A stretch of 64,000 bases of DNA, taken from Trichodesmium erythraeum GBRTRLIN201 (GTDB lineage: Bacteria; Cyanobacteriota; Cyanobacteriia; Cyanobacteriales; Microcoleaceae). Below, in pieces: positions 28,859 to 37,309 of the stretch. The stretch is from positions 201,516 to 265,515 of the forward strand of contig JAGGDU010000046.1 of NCBI GenBank assembly GCA_018457135.1. The letters are read 5' to 3'. The notes under the pieces were generated by a model. The model was not told the DNA's origin, ran no database searches, and worked only from the letters and a program-made list of their open reading frames with translations. Position numbers and translations under genes: made by a program. Positions within the stretch are counted from its first letter, which is position 1; each line of letters begins with the position of its first letter.

Positions 28859-30154
28859 TCAAATACCTAATCTTTGATAGACATCATCTAAATGTTTTAA
28901 GTGGTGTTTTGCGTCAAAACAAGCTGTAATTTCTACCTCAGATAAGTGACTTTTAATCTGTTCATTTTGACTAATTAAATCTTGAAAATTACCATTTGGT
29001 TGATTCCATGCTTTATGAGCACAAGACTGAACAATTTTATAAGCATCTTCTCGGATCATGCCTTTTTCTACTAAAGCTAAAAGCACTCGTTGGCTAAAAA
29101 TTACCCCTCCATAAACATTCATATTTCGTTTCATGTTTTCTGGGTACACTAACAATTTCTTGACTAACTCAGTAGTTTCTTTAAGCATAAAATGAGTCAA
29201 AATACAAGCATCTGGTAAAATAACTCTTTCTACTGAACTATGAGAAATATCTCGTTCGTGCCAAAGGGCAACATTTTCCAAAGCAGCAACAGCATAACTG
29301 CGCACAATTCTTGCCATTCCTGTTAACCTTTCCGAACGGATAGGGTTACGTTTGTGAGGCATGGCACTAGAACCTTTTTGACCTTGAGAAAAATATTCCT
29401 CAACCTCCAATACATCTGTGCGTTGGAGGTTTCGAATTTCCACCGCAAAACGCTCAATAGAAGCAGTTAGCAAGGCGAGGGTTTGTATATACTCAGCATG
29501 ACGATCGCGAGAAATTACCTGAGTAGAAGCTGTATCCGGTTCAAGTTCCAATTTTTGACAAGCGATCGCCTCAACTCGTGGATCAATATTTGCATAAGTT
29601 CCCACTGCCCCAGAAATTTTCCCCACAGCAATATTCTGACGTAGTTGTACTAACCTCTGACGATGACGACAAACCTCTGCCAACCATCCTGCTAATTTAA
29701 AACCAAACGTCATTGGTTCTGCATGAATACCATGGGAGCGCCCAACCATGACAGTTTTCCGATGTTGTTGTGCTTGATAGCGAATTGCTTGTCCTAATTC
29801 TTCTATACACGACAACAACAGATCAAGACTCCCTATCATTTGTAATGCCAGGGCAGTATCCAAAACATCAGAACTTGTTAAACCCAGGTGAATATATCGT
29901 CCGACATCACCAACATATTCATTAACATTTGTTAAAAAGGCAATCATATCATGGCGGACTTCCTCTTCAATTTCCAATACCCGCTTTAGGTCAAAATTAG
30001 CCTTGGCCTTAATTTCTGCTACGGCCTCAGCAGGTATATAACCAAGTTCTGCCTGAGCTTCACAGACAGCTATTTCCACTTGTAGCCAAGTTTTTAGCTT
30101 GGTATTATCAGTCCAAAGTTCACCCATTTCGGGTAAAGTATAACGCTCTATCAC
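28859..30154 (-). CDS. purB: Adenylosuccinate lyase
   Basis: The 431-residue product belongs to the fumarase/aspartase superfamily. It catalyses two purine steps: cleavage of SAICAR to AICAR plus fumarate, and of adenylosuccinate to AMP plus fumarate. The family signature loop 'GSSAMPHKRNPIRSE' (~260-275), the catalytic histidine region 'TSSDVLDTALALQ' and 'GRSHGIHAEPMTFG' are all present. Full length and cytosolic. The upstream Nudix gene is separated by 122 bp on the same strand, so co-transcription is possible. Confidence 0.97.
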   Translation of the reverse strand: MIERYTLPEMGELWTDNTKLKTWLQVEIAVCEAQAELGYIPAEAVAEIKAKANFDLKRVLEIEEEVRHDMIAFLTNVNEYVGDVGRYIHLGLTSSDVLDTALALQMIGSLDLLLSCIEELGQAIRYQAQQHRKTVMVGRSHGIHAEPMTFGFKLAGWLAEVCRHRQRLVQLRQNIAVGKISGAVGTYANIDPRVEAIACQKLELEPDTASTQVISRDRHAEYIQTLALLTASIERFAVEIRNLQRTDVLEVEEYFSQGQKGSSAMPHKRNPIRSERLTGMARIVRSYAVAALENVALWHERDISHSSVERVILPDACILTHFMLKETTELVKKLLVYPENMKRNMNVYGGVIFSQRVLLALVEKGMIREDAYKIVQSCAHKAWNQPNGNFQDLISQNEQIKSHLSEVEITACFDAKHHLKHLDDVYQRLGI

Positions 30155-30276
30155 ACTCTATCTGTAACTCAAACAACCGTTACATTGTACTACTGAGGAC
30201 TAGGTATTATATCATTTTAAAAAATGATTATTACAAGGTATTAAGTGTTAGGTTCTAGGTTTTAGGTTTTAGGTGT

Positions 30277-30732
30277 TTAGTACTCCTGATTTTTGGCCAC
30301 ATAACCTTGTGTATTCATAAAATCTAAGAGAATTTTTTGATGAAATTCACCAAGCGATCGCTCCATTCCAGCATTTTCAGAATAAGCTTTACCTGTTTTA
30401 ATTTCAGTGGGAGTTAATAGCCCCATATCCCAACCTTCTCCCAAAACTAAATCTTTTAATTCCACAGTTAAAGGAGCATAAAATACATGACGAACAACAT
30501 TCGTATCATAGTAAACACCAAACTCCCAAATCATATCAGGTTTATAACCTATTTCTTCAACTAATTCTCGTTTTATAGCCACCTGTGGTATTTCTCCCGG
30601 TTCTATATGACCGCCAAAAAAAGCCCATTGACCAGGGTGAGCAATACCGGGAATATCGTCTCGTAATTGTAGGAGAAATTTCTCTTCTCGGTAAAGAATA
30701 GCGATCGCCACATGAGGTATATTATTATTCAT
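30277..30732 (-). CDS. Nudix hydrolase
   Basis: The 151-residue protein contains a complete Nudix box: Gly-x5-Glu-x7-Arg-Glu-x2-Glu-Glu-x-Gly in 'GHIEPGEIPQ' followed by 'VAIKRELVEEIGY' (~40-64), which binds the metal and performs pyrophosphate hydrolysis of nucleoside-diphosphate-linked substrates. 'WAFFGGHIEPGE' is the typical entry. The substrate cannot be told. Its start overlaps the end of the upstream lipoprotein gene by eight bases, so translation is probably coupled. Confidence 0.92.
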   Translation of the reverse strand: MNNNIPHVAIAILYREEKFLLQLRDDIPGIAHPGQWAFFGGHIEPGEIPQVAIKRELVEEIGYKPDMIWEFGVYYDTNVVRHVFYAPLTVELKDLVLGEGWDMGLLTPTEIKTGKAYSENAGMERSLGEFHQKILLDFMNTQGYVAKNQEY

Positions 30733-31099
30733 AATTCTCTTCTTCTATTCGTTCTAACTCCTCTATATAAAAATCTCCAACATCCTTATTTCCTAATTGG
30801 GGGACCACAATACTTTGATAATGTATTTTTCCTTTAATTGTTATTTTTGCTCCTATCTTTGGTAATTCTGCTCTAGTAAGTATCCAAATACTACCTGTAC
30901 TATCTGTTAACTCATAAGCACCTGTTTCTAAGAATGGAGCACGGCCCTCTACAACACCTTTTAAATAAACTTGATTATCAATTTTACCCTTTCTTTGAAT
31001 TTTCCCAATCCAACTTACATTAAGATTTAATTTAATAGCTGTTTCTGTAATTTGATTACAACCAATTAGTCCACTCACCAAAAATATAATCAAAATCAT
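30725..31099 (-). CDS. Small lipoprotein of unknown function
   Basis: From the ATG at 31097-31099 the protein has ~124 residues and begins MILIIFLVSGLIGCNQ, a compact lipoprotein signal with a lipobox cysteine at residue 14. The frame stays open upstream to 31195, but that extension would place the signal 30 residues inside. The mature part contains 'GKIQRKGKIDNQVYLKGVVE', 'YELTDSTGSIWILT' and 'ITIKGKIHYQ', a pattern like an OB-fold (tRNA_anti/YdeI-type) domain. The role is unknown. It overlaps the Nudix gene. Confidence 0.68.
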   Translation of the reverse strand: MILIIFLVSGLIGCNQITETAIKLNLNVSWIGKIQRKGKIDNQVYLKGVVEGRAPFLETGAYELTDSTGSIWILTRAELPKIGAKITIKGKIHYQSIVVPQLGNKDVGDFYIEELERIEEENYE

Positions 31100-31195
31100 T
31101 CTGAATTGAACTAAAAATTGATTTAATAAAGAAGAAGTAAACAGTAAAACATTAGATAAAAATCTATGGGATATTAATATTTGTATGTAATTCAT

Positions 31196-31575
31196 TCCTC
31201 AAACTTTTTTCCCTATTTACATACATAATAATTTTCTAATTAATTATTACTATAGCAATTACAATTAGTAACATAACCTATGCACGCAAACCCAAAAATC
31301 TAGTTGTTTTCTTAGATGTCTATTATTAAAAACAAATATTTATCTTCAAACCGGGAGCGACCATAGGTAAGTCCTATATTTAAAAAATTACAAAATATAC
31401 TTTTATATACTGATAATAATACTATTATTATTTATCTTATTAATAAGATACAGCAGATTCCATATAAGTGAGGTCAAATATTAAAATTAAAACCTCTAGT
31501 ATAGACAGGATAACTGCTAGTACTGAACTGAAATAAAATTTGCCCTTGGTTTTAAAACTCAAACATAAAATAACA
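31196..31575. other. Divergent intergenic region upstream of folD
   Basis: Non-coding between the divergently transcribed lipoprotein and folD genes. It presumably holds both promoters. GTAAGTCCTATA near 31362 resembles one end of inverted-repeat family B without a partner. Confidence 0.4.
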
Positions 31576-32439
31576 ATGACAAATAAATTAGATGGTAAAG
31601 CATTAGCCAAAAAAATCAAAGCAGAACTCCAACAAAAAGTTCAATCTCTACAAATCAAGATTGGCCGTCCTCCTGGTTTAGCAGTATTAATGGTCGGAGA
31701 TAACCCTGCCAGTGGAGTGTATGTCCGCAACAAAGAAAAAGCTTGTACCCAAGTAGGTATTACCTCCCTGGGAAAACATTTTCCTACCCAAACTTCTCAA
31801 GCTCAACTAGGCCAAGTTATTCAAAAATTAAACCAAGATCCACAAGTAGATGGTATTCTTGTACAGTTACCCCTACCAAAACATTTAGACTCTACTTCAT
31901 TACTCTATCAAATTGACCCTAGCAAAGACGTAGATGGACTCCATCCCATGAATCTTGGACAACTGCTCCGTGGTGAAAAGGGTTTACGCAGTTGTACTCC
32001 CGCAGGAGTGATGCGTTTGCTACAAGAATATAAAATTGAATTACAAGGAAAACATGCAGTTATATTAGGGCGAAGTATTTTAGTAGGCAAACCAATGGCG
32101 TTAATGTTACTTGAGGCTAATAGTACAGTAACTATTGCTCATTCCCGGTCTAAGAACTTGGAAGCCATTACTAAAAAAGCAGATATTCTGATCACTGCGG
32201 TAGGTAGACCAAAGATGATTTCTGCTGAGATGGTCAAACCAGGAGCAGTAGTAATAGACGTAGGAATTAACCGAGTTATAGATGAAGCGGGTAATAGTCA
32301 GTTAGTAGGAGATGTTCAATTTAACTCTGTGGCACAAGTTGCAGAATATATTACACCTGTGCCTGGTGGAATAGGCCCGATGACCGTAGCAATGTTATTA
32401 CAAAATACTGTAGAACGTTGGAGTACTTTAGTGGAATAA
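31576..32439 (+). CDS. folD: Methylenetetrahydrofolate dehydrogenase/cyclohydrolase
   Basis: From the ATG at 31576 ([15 protein letters not shown]) the protein has 287 residues; an upstream TTG extension adds 12 residues not typical of the family. FolD interconverts 5,10-methylene-, methenyl- and 10-formyl-tetrahydrofolate with NADP. Seen are '[14 protein letters not shown]' with the catalytic Lys, '[12 protein letters not shown]', the nucleotide-binding '[16 protein letters not shown]', and the C-terminal signature '[19 protein letters not shown]'. It is followed by crtE and a DUF212 gene on the same strand, a recurrent arrangement in cyanobacteria. Confidence 0.97.
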   Translation: MTNKLDGKALAKKIKAELQQKVQSLQIKIGRPPGLAVLMVGDNPASGVYVRNKEKACTQVGITSLGKHFPTQTSQAQLGQVIQKLNQDPQVDGILVQLPLPKHLDSTSLLYQIDPSKDVDGLHPMNLGQLLRGEKGLRSCTPAGVMRLLQEYKIELQGKHAVILGRSILVGKPMALMLLEANSTVTIAHSRSKNLEAITKKADILITAVGRPKMISAEMVKPGAVVIDVGINRVIDEAGNSQLVGDVQFNSVAQVAEYITPVPGGIGPMTVAMLLQNTVERWSTLVE

Positions 32440-32699
32440 CTTAGTAAGAAATAATTGTGTTTTCCCCCATTCCCTACTCTTTCTTAATCTATGTGTAACA
32501 AAAACTAAAGTAATCAAAAACCTTTTTTATCCTACAAATTAATAATAATATTCCCTATTACCTTCTCAAAATATTTTTTTTCTTTTTTTATTGCTACTGA
32601 TTTATTCTCTTAGAATTATAGTAACGATCTTTGTAATAAATATATTGTTTCTTAGCTTATTCCCTATTCTCTATTATAGAAAACAATAGTGTATAATCT

Positions 32700-33650
32700 A
32701 TGATGCTAATGCCAAATACTGGCAATCTAATTAATCCCATGCTCCCTCAATTTCAAATAGATACAACTTTTGACCTATCTAACTATTTAGTAGAGCGAAA
32801 AGCTCTCGTTGAAAAAGCTCTTGACAATTCTATCAAAATAGTTTATCCAGAGAAAATCTATGAGGCAATGCGCTATTCTCTATTAGCAGGCGGTAAGCGC
32901 TTACGTCCAATTTTGTGTTTAGCGACCTGTGAATTATCAGGTGGAAATATAGAAATGGCAATGCCTACTGCCTGTGCATTGGAGATGATCCATACCATGT
33001 CCTTGATCCATGATGATTTACCCTCAATGGATAATGATGACTATCGCCGAGGCCAACTTACAAATCATAAAGTTTATGGTGAAGATATCGCAATTCTTGC
33101 AGGAGATGGTTTATTAAGTTACGCTTTTGAGTTTGTAGTCACTCAAACTAAGAATGTACTACCAAAACAAGTTCTACAAGTTATTGCTCGGTTGGGAAAA
33201 GCTTCCGGAGCAGCAGGCTTAGTTGGAGGCCAAGTAGTGGACTTAGCTTCTGAAGGTATTTCACAGGTATCTGAAAAAACCCTACATTTTATCCATACTC
33301 ATAAAACAGGAGCTCTTTTAGAAGCTAGTGTAGTCTGTGGAGCAATACTTGCGGATGTGTCCCAAGCTAATTTATACAGACTTGAACGCTATGCTCAAAA
33401 TATTGGTTTGGCTTTTCAAATAGTTGATGATATTCTCGATATTACTGCTACAACAGAAGAGCTAGGGAAAACTGCTGGAAAGGATATTGAAGCTAAAAAA
33501 GCAACCTACCCGGTCATTTGGGGATTAGAAAAATCTCGGTTTCAGGCTCAAAAACTAGTTGAAAAGGCCAAGGCAGAGTTAGAAGTTTTTGGAGACAAAG
33601 TAATGCCACTAATAGCCTTAGCAGATTTTATTATCAGCCGTAGTAACTAG
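32700..33650 (+). CDS. crtE: Geranylgeranyl diphosphate synthase (polyprenyl synthetase)
   Basis: The 316-residue protein carries both aspartate-rich motifs of trans-prenyl diphosphate synthases: '[17 protein letters not shown]' (~93-109) and '[16 protein letters not shown]' (~240), plus '[22 protein letters not shown]'-region residues GKRLRP. It condenses isopentenyl diphosphate with allylic diphosphates to make geranylgeranyl diphosphate for carotenoids, the chlorophyll phytyl tail and quinones. The [10 protein letters not shown] form fits the cyanobacterial CrtE/IspA type. Start codon choice among three nearby methionines (residues 1, 2, 4) is uncertain. The next gene begins nine bases later. 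Confidence 0.95.
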   Translation: MMLMPNTGNLINPMLPQFQIDTTFDLSNYLVERKALVEKALDNSIKIVYPEKIYEAMRYSLLAGGKRLRPILCLATCELSGGNIEMAMPTACALEMIHTMSLIHDDLPSMDNDDYRRGQLTNHKVYGEDIAILAGDGLLSYAFEFVVTQTKNVLPKQVLQVIARLGKASGAAGLVGGQVVDLASEGISQVSEKTLHFIHTHKTGALLEASVVCGAILADVSQANLYRLERYAQNIGLAFQIVDDILDITATTEELGKTAGKDIEAKKATYPVIWGLEKSRFQAQKLVEKAKAELEVFGDKVMPLIALADFIISRSN

Positions 33651-33659
33651 GGGGATAAT

Positions 33660-34115
33660 ATGCAGAATATTGCTGAAATAATGGACAATTATGTTCTATG
33701 GGTTGCTCTCGTGGCTTGTTTGATGGCTCAATTTTTGAAGATAGTGGTAGAGTTAGTTCAACATCGCCAGATTAATTTACGAGTTTTATTCACAAGTGGA
33801 GGAATGCCTAGTGCCCATTCTGCATTTGTGGCAGCATTAGCAGTAGGAGTAGCTCAGACAAAAGGCTGGGGTTCTCCAGAGTTTGCCCTGGCTTTAGTAT
33901 TTGCAATTATAGTCATGTATGATGCAGCAGGAGTTCGTCAAGCAGCAGGGTTACAAGCACGAATTCTTAATCAAATTATAGATGAATTTTTCCAAGAAGA
34001 CCATCACTTGAATCAAGACCGTCTCAAAGAGTTATTAGGTCATACTCCTATGCAGGTAATAGTAGGTTTTTGTCTAGGAGTGGCTGTGTCTTGGGTGGCT
34101 AGTTTCAATTATTAA
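33660..34115 (+). CDS. Divergent PAP2 family (DUF212) membrane protein
   Basis: The 151-residue membrane protein has about four hydrophobic segments and the family blocks 'AQFLKIV', 'GGMPSAHSAFVAALA', 'YDAAGVRQAAGLQA' and 'GHTPMQVIVGF'. These resemble the acid-phosphatase/PAP2 core motifs but are the DUF212 variant. Members may act on lipid or isoprenyl phosphates, which would suit its place directly after crtE (nine-base gap, GGGGGA ribosome-binding site), though activity is unproven. Co-transcribed with crtE. Confidence 0.93.
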   Translation: MQNIAEIMDNYVLWVALVACLMAQFLKIVVELVQHRQINLRVLFTSGGMPSAHSAFVAALAVGVAQTKGWGSPEFALALVFAIIVMYDAAGVRQAAGLQARILNQIIDEFFQEDHHLNQDRLKELLGHTPMQVIVGFCLGVAVSWVASFNY

Positions 34116-34211
34116 TTGCTGACAACAATTTTGCCGTTTTAGAGGTACAAAGTTTAACGAGTTTAGGAAGATGGGAAATAGAGATTGATATTAAACTGTA
34201 CCTCACTATCC

Positions 34212-34892
34212 TTAAAATTTCTGTAGTTTAATTCTAGGACTAATTAATGTCACCTTACTACTATCTACCATAAAAGCTAAAAATCCGCGATTGCTTAACT
34301 TAACCATACTATTTGTTGCGGCTCCAACTCTATTTGTATAAGTTACTAATAAAAAAGGTTTTTGCCCATAAGCAGCTAAACCTACGTTACGCCCTAAGCT
34401 TCTTTGTAATTTTAAAGCTACTTCTGGTTGATTATTATAATCAACTAAAACAGCAAAACCATTACCTAAAGGTTGAGGGTTATAGCCTGCTTCTGGAAGT
34501 ACTGGTAAAGATTCATTACGTGATGTTTTCTCTTCCCTTGGTTTAACGACATAAGCAGGAAATCCTAAAATGTCTTGAATGTAGCTAGCCCAATCATTAG
34601 CCACATCTTCGTCATCAAAGCCTCGGATACTACTAACTGTCTGGTCAATGTAACTACATATATCTATTCTAATATCTTCTGGTAAACTTTGGCGAAGAAT
34701 ATCTTCATTTACTGTTGTCTCTGTAAGTATTACTAATAAGTATTCATTACTAGCAGGGGATTGGCAATCATCAATTGCTTTAGCATATTTATTCTCAATT
34801 GTCAAAAATGATAAGAATAAAAAAGTTAAGGCGATCATTGTTGTTAGCTTCCCCAACCAAGATCTATTCAATTGCAGTTGAGTATTTATCAT
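34212..34892 (-). CDS. Exported protein of unknown function
   Basis: The 226-residue protein begins with a positively charged stretch and a hydrophobic helix (~17-33, 'MIALTFLFLSFL'), consistent with a signal peptide or anchor. The mature part has 'DDCQSPASNEYLLVILTETT', 'GFPAYVVKPRE', 'GNGFAVLVDYNNQPEVALKL' and 'GQKPFLLVTYTN', resembling two SPOR-like repeats, and a final 'GFLAFMVDSSKVTLI'. It resembles conserved cyanobacterial hypothetical proteins, but no function can be given. It is convergent with the DUF212 gene. Confidence 0.7.
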   Translation of the reverse strand: MINTQLQLNRSWLGKLTTMIALTFLFLSFLTIENKYAKAIDDCQSPASNEYLLVILTETTVNEDILRQSLPEDIRIDICSYIDQTVSSIRGFDDEDVANDWASYIQDILGFPAYVVKPREEKTSRNESLPVLPEAGYNPQPLGNGFAVLVDYNNQPEVALKLQRSLGRNVGLAAYGQKPFLLVTYTNRVGAATNSMVKLSNRGFLAFMVDSSKVTLISPRIKLQKF

Positions 34893-35541
34893 TGCGAAAG
34901 AATGGTTAATATTGACACCCTCCCCAGCTGTTGGGCAGGAAGATTACTACTAGGCTGAAGCTCTTCAGTGGGTTCAGGTTTTGTTTACTCATGAGTTCCA
35001 CTAATACAGAGTAATGCACCAACCTCAACTCATCCCCTTAAGGAAGTGGGTTGAGTATTATGGTGCTGGTGATGCTTCTCTCCACGTCCATTTTTTGTCT
35101 CCCTTGAGCTTCCCTACATAAAAAGTAAAGCTCTTCGGAAAGAAATATGTCCAAGGATTAACTAGTACATTTATTTATAAAAGCAAGCTTGAGATATTAG
35201 CTCCCATCTATATAAATAATTACTATAAAATCACAATCATATTTTTCTGCTTTTCCTTCTAGAAATCTGCCTATGGGCTGCCAACATAGCCTACTAATTT
35301 CTGGATAATTTACGGTATTTTGGTGTGAACTCTCTTGCGAATATCATCGTCCTAGAGTTGTACCACTTTTTTTATCGTACCACTTTTTCATTATTCCATG
35401 AACATTCAAATCTTCCTTTACAAATTTGGTTTTCATTAATTATATTGGTTCATAATTTATGCAAAAAGTCTTTTCTCCTATCTCTAAATTGACCATAAAA
35501 TTTCGCAATTTTTAATCTGGTTTTTTCATATGGTTTAGAAC
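34893..35541. other. Intergenic region with hairpin-rich possible IS605-type end
   Basis: 34910-35110 is less AT-rich than its surroundings. It starts GACACCCTCCCCAGCTG, and includes an imperfect palindrome CTCAACTCATCCCCTTAAGG..GTGGGTTGAG (35024-35055). Such sequence is reminiscent of the end region left by IS200/IS605 tnpB elements, but no transposase could be read. The rest is AT-rich and empty. Confidence 0.35.
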
Positions 35542-35883
35542 TTAAGAATTTTTCCCAGAAGCTGTTATACTAGAAGCTAAAGGTTCAGGAATAGTTTCTG
35601 AGGGTGCTTGAAATGCTCCTGTAATTACAAACTCTAAGCGTAATTTTAACCAATCAATAAATTGACGATTAGTAGAAATAATTGCTGCTGCTGGTTGAGG
35701 GCATTTTTCTTTGATGTTAGCTAGATCAGAAGCTTCTAAAAAAGCAGGTTGAGAAACTAACCAAAAATCAATTTCTTTTTCCTTCTCATGATAATCTCTT
35801 GTACGCTCTCTGAGTACTTCTTCTAGGGGTTCTTCCTCAAGTAAAAATTTTTTACTAGCTAAGACGTAATAATAAGTTTTCAT
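35542..35883 (-). CDS. ycf54: Ycf54 family protein (Mg-protoporphyrin IX monomethyl ester cyclase subunit)
   Basis: The 113-residue protein (MKTYYYVLASKKFLLEEEPL) matches the Ycf54 family over its length: 'EEVLRERTRDYHEKEKEIDF', 'WLVSQPAFLEA', 'CPQPAAAIISTN', 'FIDWLKLRLE'. In Synechocystis Ycf54 is needed for the aerobic cyclase that forms ring E of chlorophyll, as a partner of the di-iron AcsF/CycI protein. The ATG at 35883 fits family N-termini; an in-frame ATG six bases upstream is possible. pdxJ ends about 33 bases upstream on the same strand, so the two may be co-transcribed. Confidence 0.94.
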   Translation of the reverse strand: MKTYYYVLASKKFLLEEEPLEEVLRERTRDYHEKEKEIDFWLVSQPAFLEASDLANIKEKCPQPAAAIISTNRQFIDWLKLRLEFVITGAFQAPSETIPEPLASSITASGKNS

Positions 35884-35916
35884 TTGCATCAATTTTTTAT
35901 AAATTGAAATTAGTAA

Positions 35917-36639
35917 TTAGAACTTGCCATTAATAGCAAGCTTCATTTCACGGACAGCTCGCTCCATACCCACGAGTACCGCCTTAGAAACAATTGTATG
36001 ACCAATGTTGAGTTCTTCCATGCCTTTTAGACAAGCAACTGAATAAACATTCTCATAAGTGAGGCCATGTCCAGCATTTACCCGAAGACCATGATTAATA
36101 GCTATGTTGCATCCATCTGCCAAAATAGTTAATTCTTTGTGGCGTGTGGCCTCATTTTTAGCTTCAGCATAAGATCCTGTATGGAGTTCAATAAACTTGG
36201 CCTCAATTTGGGCGGAAGCTTCTATCTGTAGTCTTTCGGGATCAATAAACATACTCACAGGAATACCCACTCCTTGTAACTGGGCTACAACTTTCCTCAT
36301 TTGGGAGAGATTTCCTGCTACATCTAAACCACCTTCTGTCGTCACTTCTTCTCGGCGTTCTGGTACCAGAGTAATATAGTCCGGTTTAATTTCCAGAGCG
36401 ATCGCCACCATTTCATCAGTAGGGGCCATTTCGAGATTCAAATGAGTCTGCACTGTTTGTCGGAGAATATGGACATCTCGTTCTTGAATGTGGCGACGAT
36501 CTTCCCGTAGATGGACAGTAATGCCATCAGCACCAGCTAGTTCAGCTAAAACTGCTGCTGCTACCGGGTCAGGTTCTACAGTTTGTCGCGCTTGTCTAAT
36601 TGTAGCAACATGATCTATATTGACGCCAAGAGTGGGCAA
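35917..36639 (-). CDS. pdxJ: Pyridoxine 5'-phosphate synthase
   Basis: The 240-residue TIM-barrel enzyme performs the last ring-closing step of the DXP-dependent vitamin B6 route, joining 1-deoxy-xylulose 5-phosphate with 3-amino-1-hydroxyacetone phosphate. Family blocks are clear: '[17 protein letters not shown]' at the N-terminus, '[16 protein letters not shown]', '[16 protein letters not shown]', 'IELHTGSYA' and 'GHGLTYENV'. Length is normal. Cytosolic. It is followed by ycf54 on the same strand. Confidence 0.97.
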   Translation of the reverse strand: MPTLGVNIDHVATIRQARQTVEPDPVAAAVLAELAGADGITVHLREDRRHIQERDVHILRQTVQTHLNLEMAPTDEMVAIALEIKPDYITLVPERREEVTTEGGLDVAGNLSQMRKVVAQLQGVGIPVSMFIDPERLQIEASAQIEAKFIELHTGSYAEAKNEATRHKELTILADGCNIAINHGLRVNAGHGLTYENVYSVACLKGMEELNIGHTIVSKAVLVGMERAVREMKLAINGKF

Positions 36640-37309
36640 TTTTTTCTTCTCCTGATTAATTTAAGCATCATATCCCTATTATATAAAACATCTCCCAAAA
36701 TACCTATTTAGGTACAGCGGTGTAAGGGGTAAGGGAACCTTTTCTGGATCGGTTGAAGCGAGTGCGTCGGCGCAGCCACCGGAAGAAGTCAAATCTGTGT
36801 GTGTGTAAGTCTTACTACAAGCTTTCTGAGATTTCCCAAGTTACAGAAACTGAGGTAGTTGGTGGATAATCTTAATAAGTTCTAATTAAGGAATTTTGAG
36901 TATCAAGCCTGCCCCTAGTCTTGTAGTTTGCTCTTGAAGAGTAGGCTGAAAATTATTAGAATATTTTAAAAGCCAGGTTCATAAATTTAGTTCAAACTAA
37001 AAACTACTTGTTTTTGGTAAAATCTGGAAAATACTTTTTCTTAATAATTAAGACATTGAAATGAAAAATATAGCTATAGCTAATTAACATTTTTATTAAT
37101 AGAGTTGTTTGGTGTGGGCAAATTTAAAATGCTCAAAAGCTTACTATATAAAGTTTTTATGATCTTGGATATAAAAGTGCTATAAACTTTAACTGATAAG
37201 GGTTTTAGCTATTTGTTTTCCAAAATTACCAATAACTCTAATTATGGTATCAAAGCTTAATAATTAATAAAAATGTTAACTATTTAGTTGTAAATTAGGA
37301 ACTGTAATT
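36640..37309. other. Intergenic region with one MITE-like copy
   Basis: The gap contains family A copy 5 (37101-37239). A less AT-rich patch at about 36715-36815 (AGTGCGTCGGCGCAGCCACC inside) stands out and may be a transposon remnant, not identified. No gene is seen. Confidence 0.45.
37101..37239 (+). mobile_element. MITE-like element, family A copy 5
   Basis: It begins AGAGTTGTTTGGTGTGGGCA, contains AAAATGCTCAAAAGCTTACT (shared with copy 3), and ends CAATAACTCT. Length is 139 bp. It lies just upstream of the intron-split lysozyme gene. Confidence 0.68.

Noticed and set aside
31540-31575. TTG-initiated N-terminal extension of FolD
   Set aside because: The added 12 residues have no family counterpart, and the internal ATG gives the usual N-terminus.
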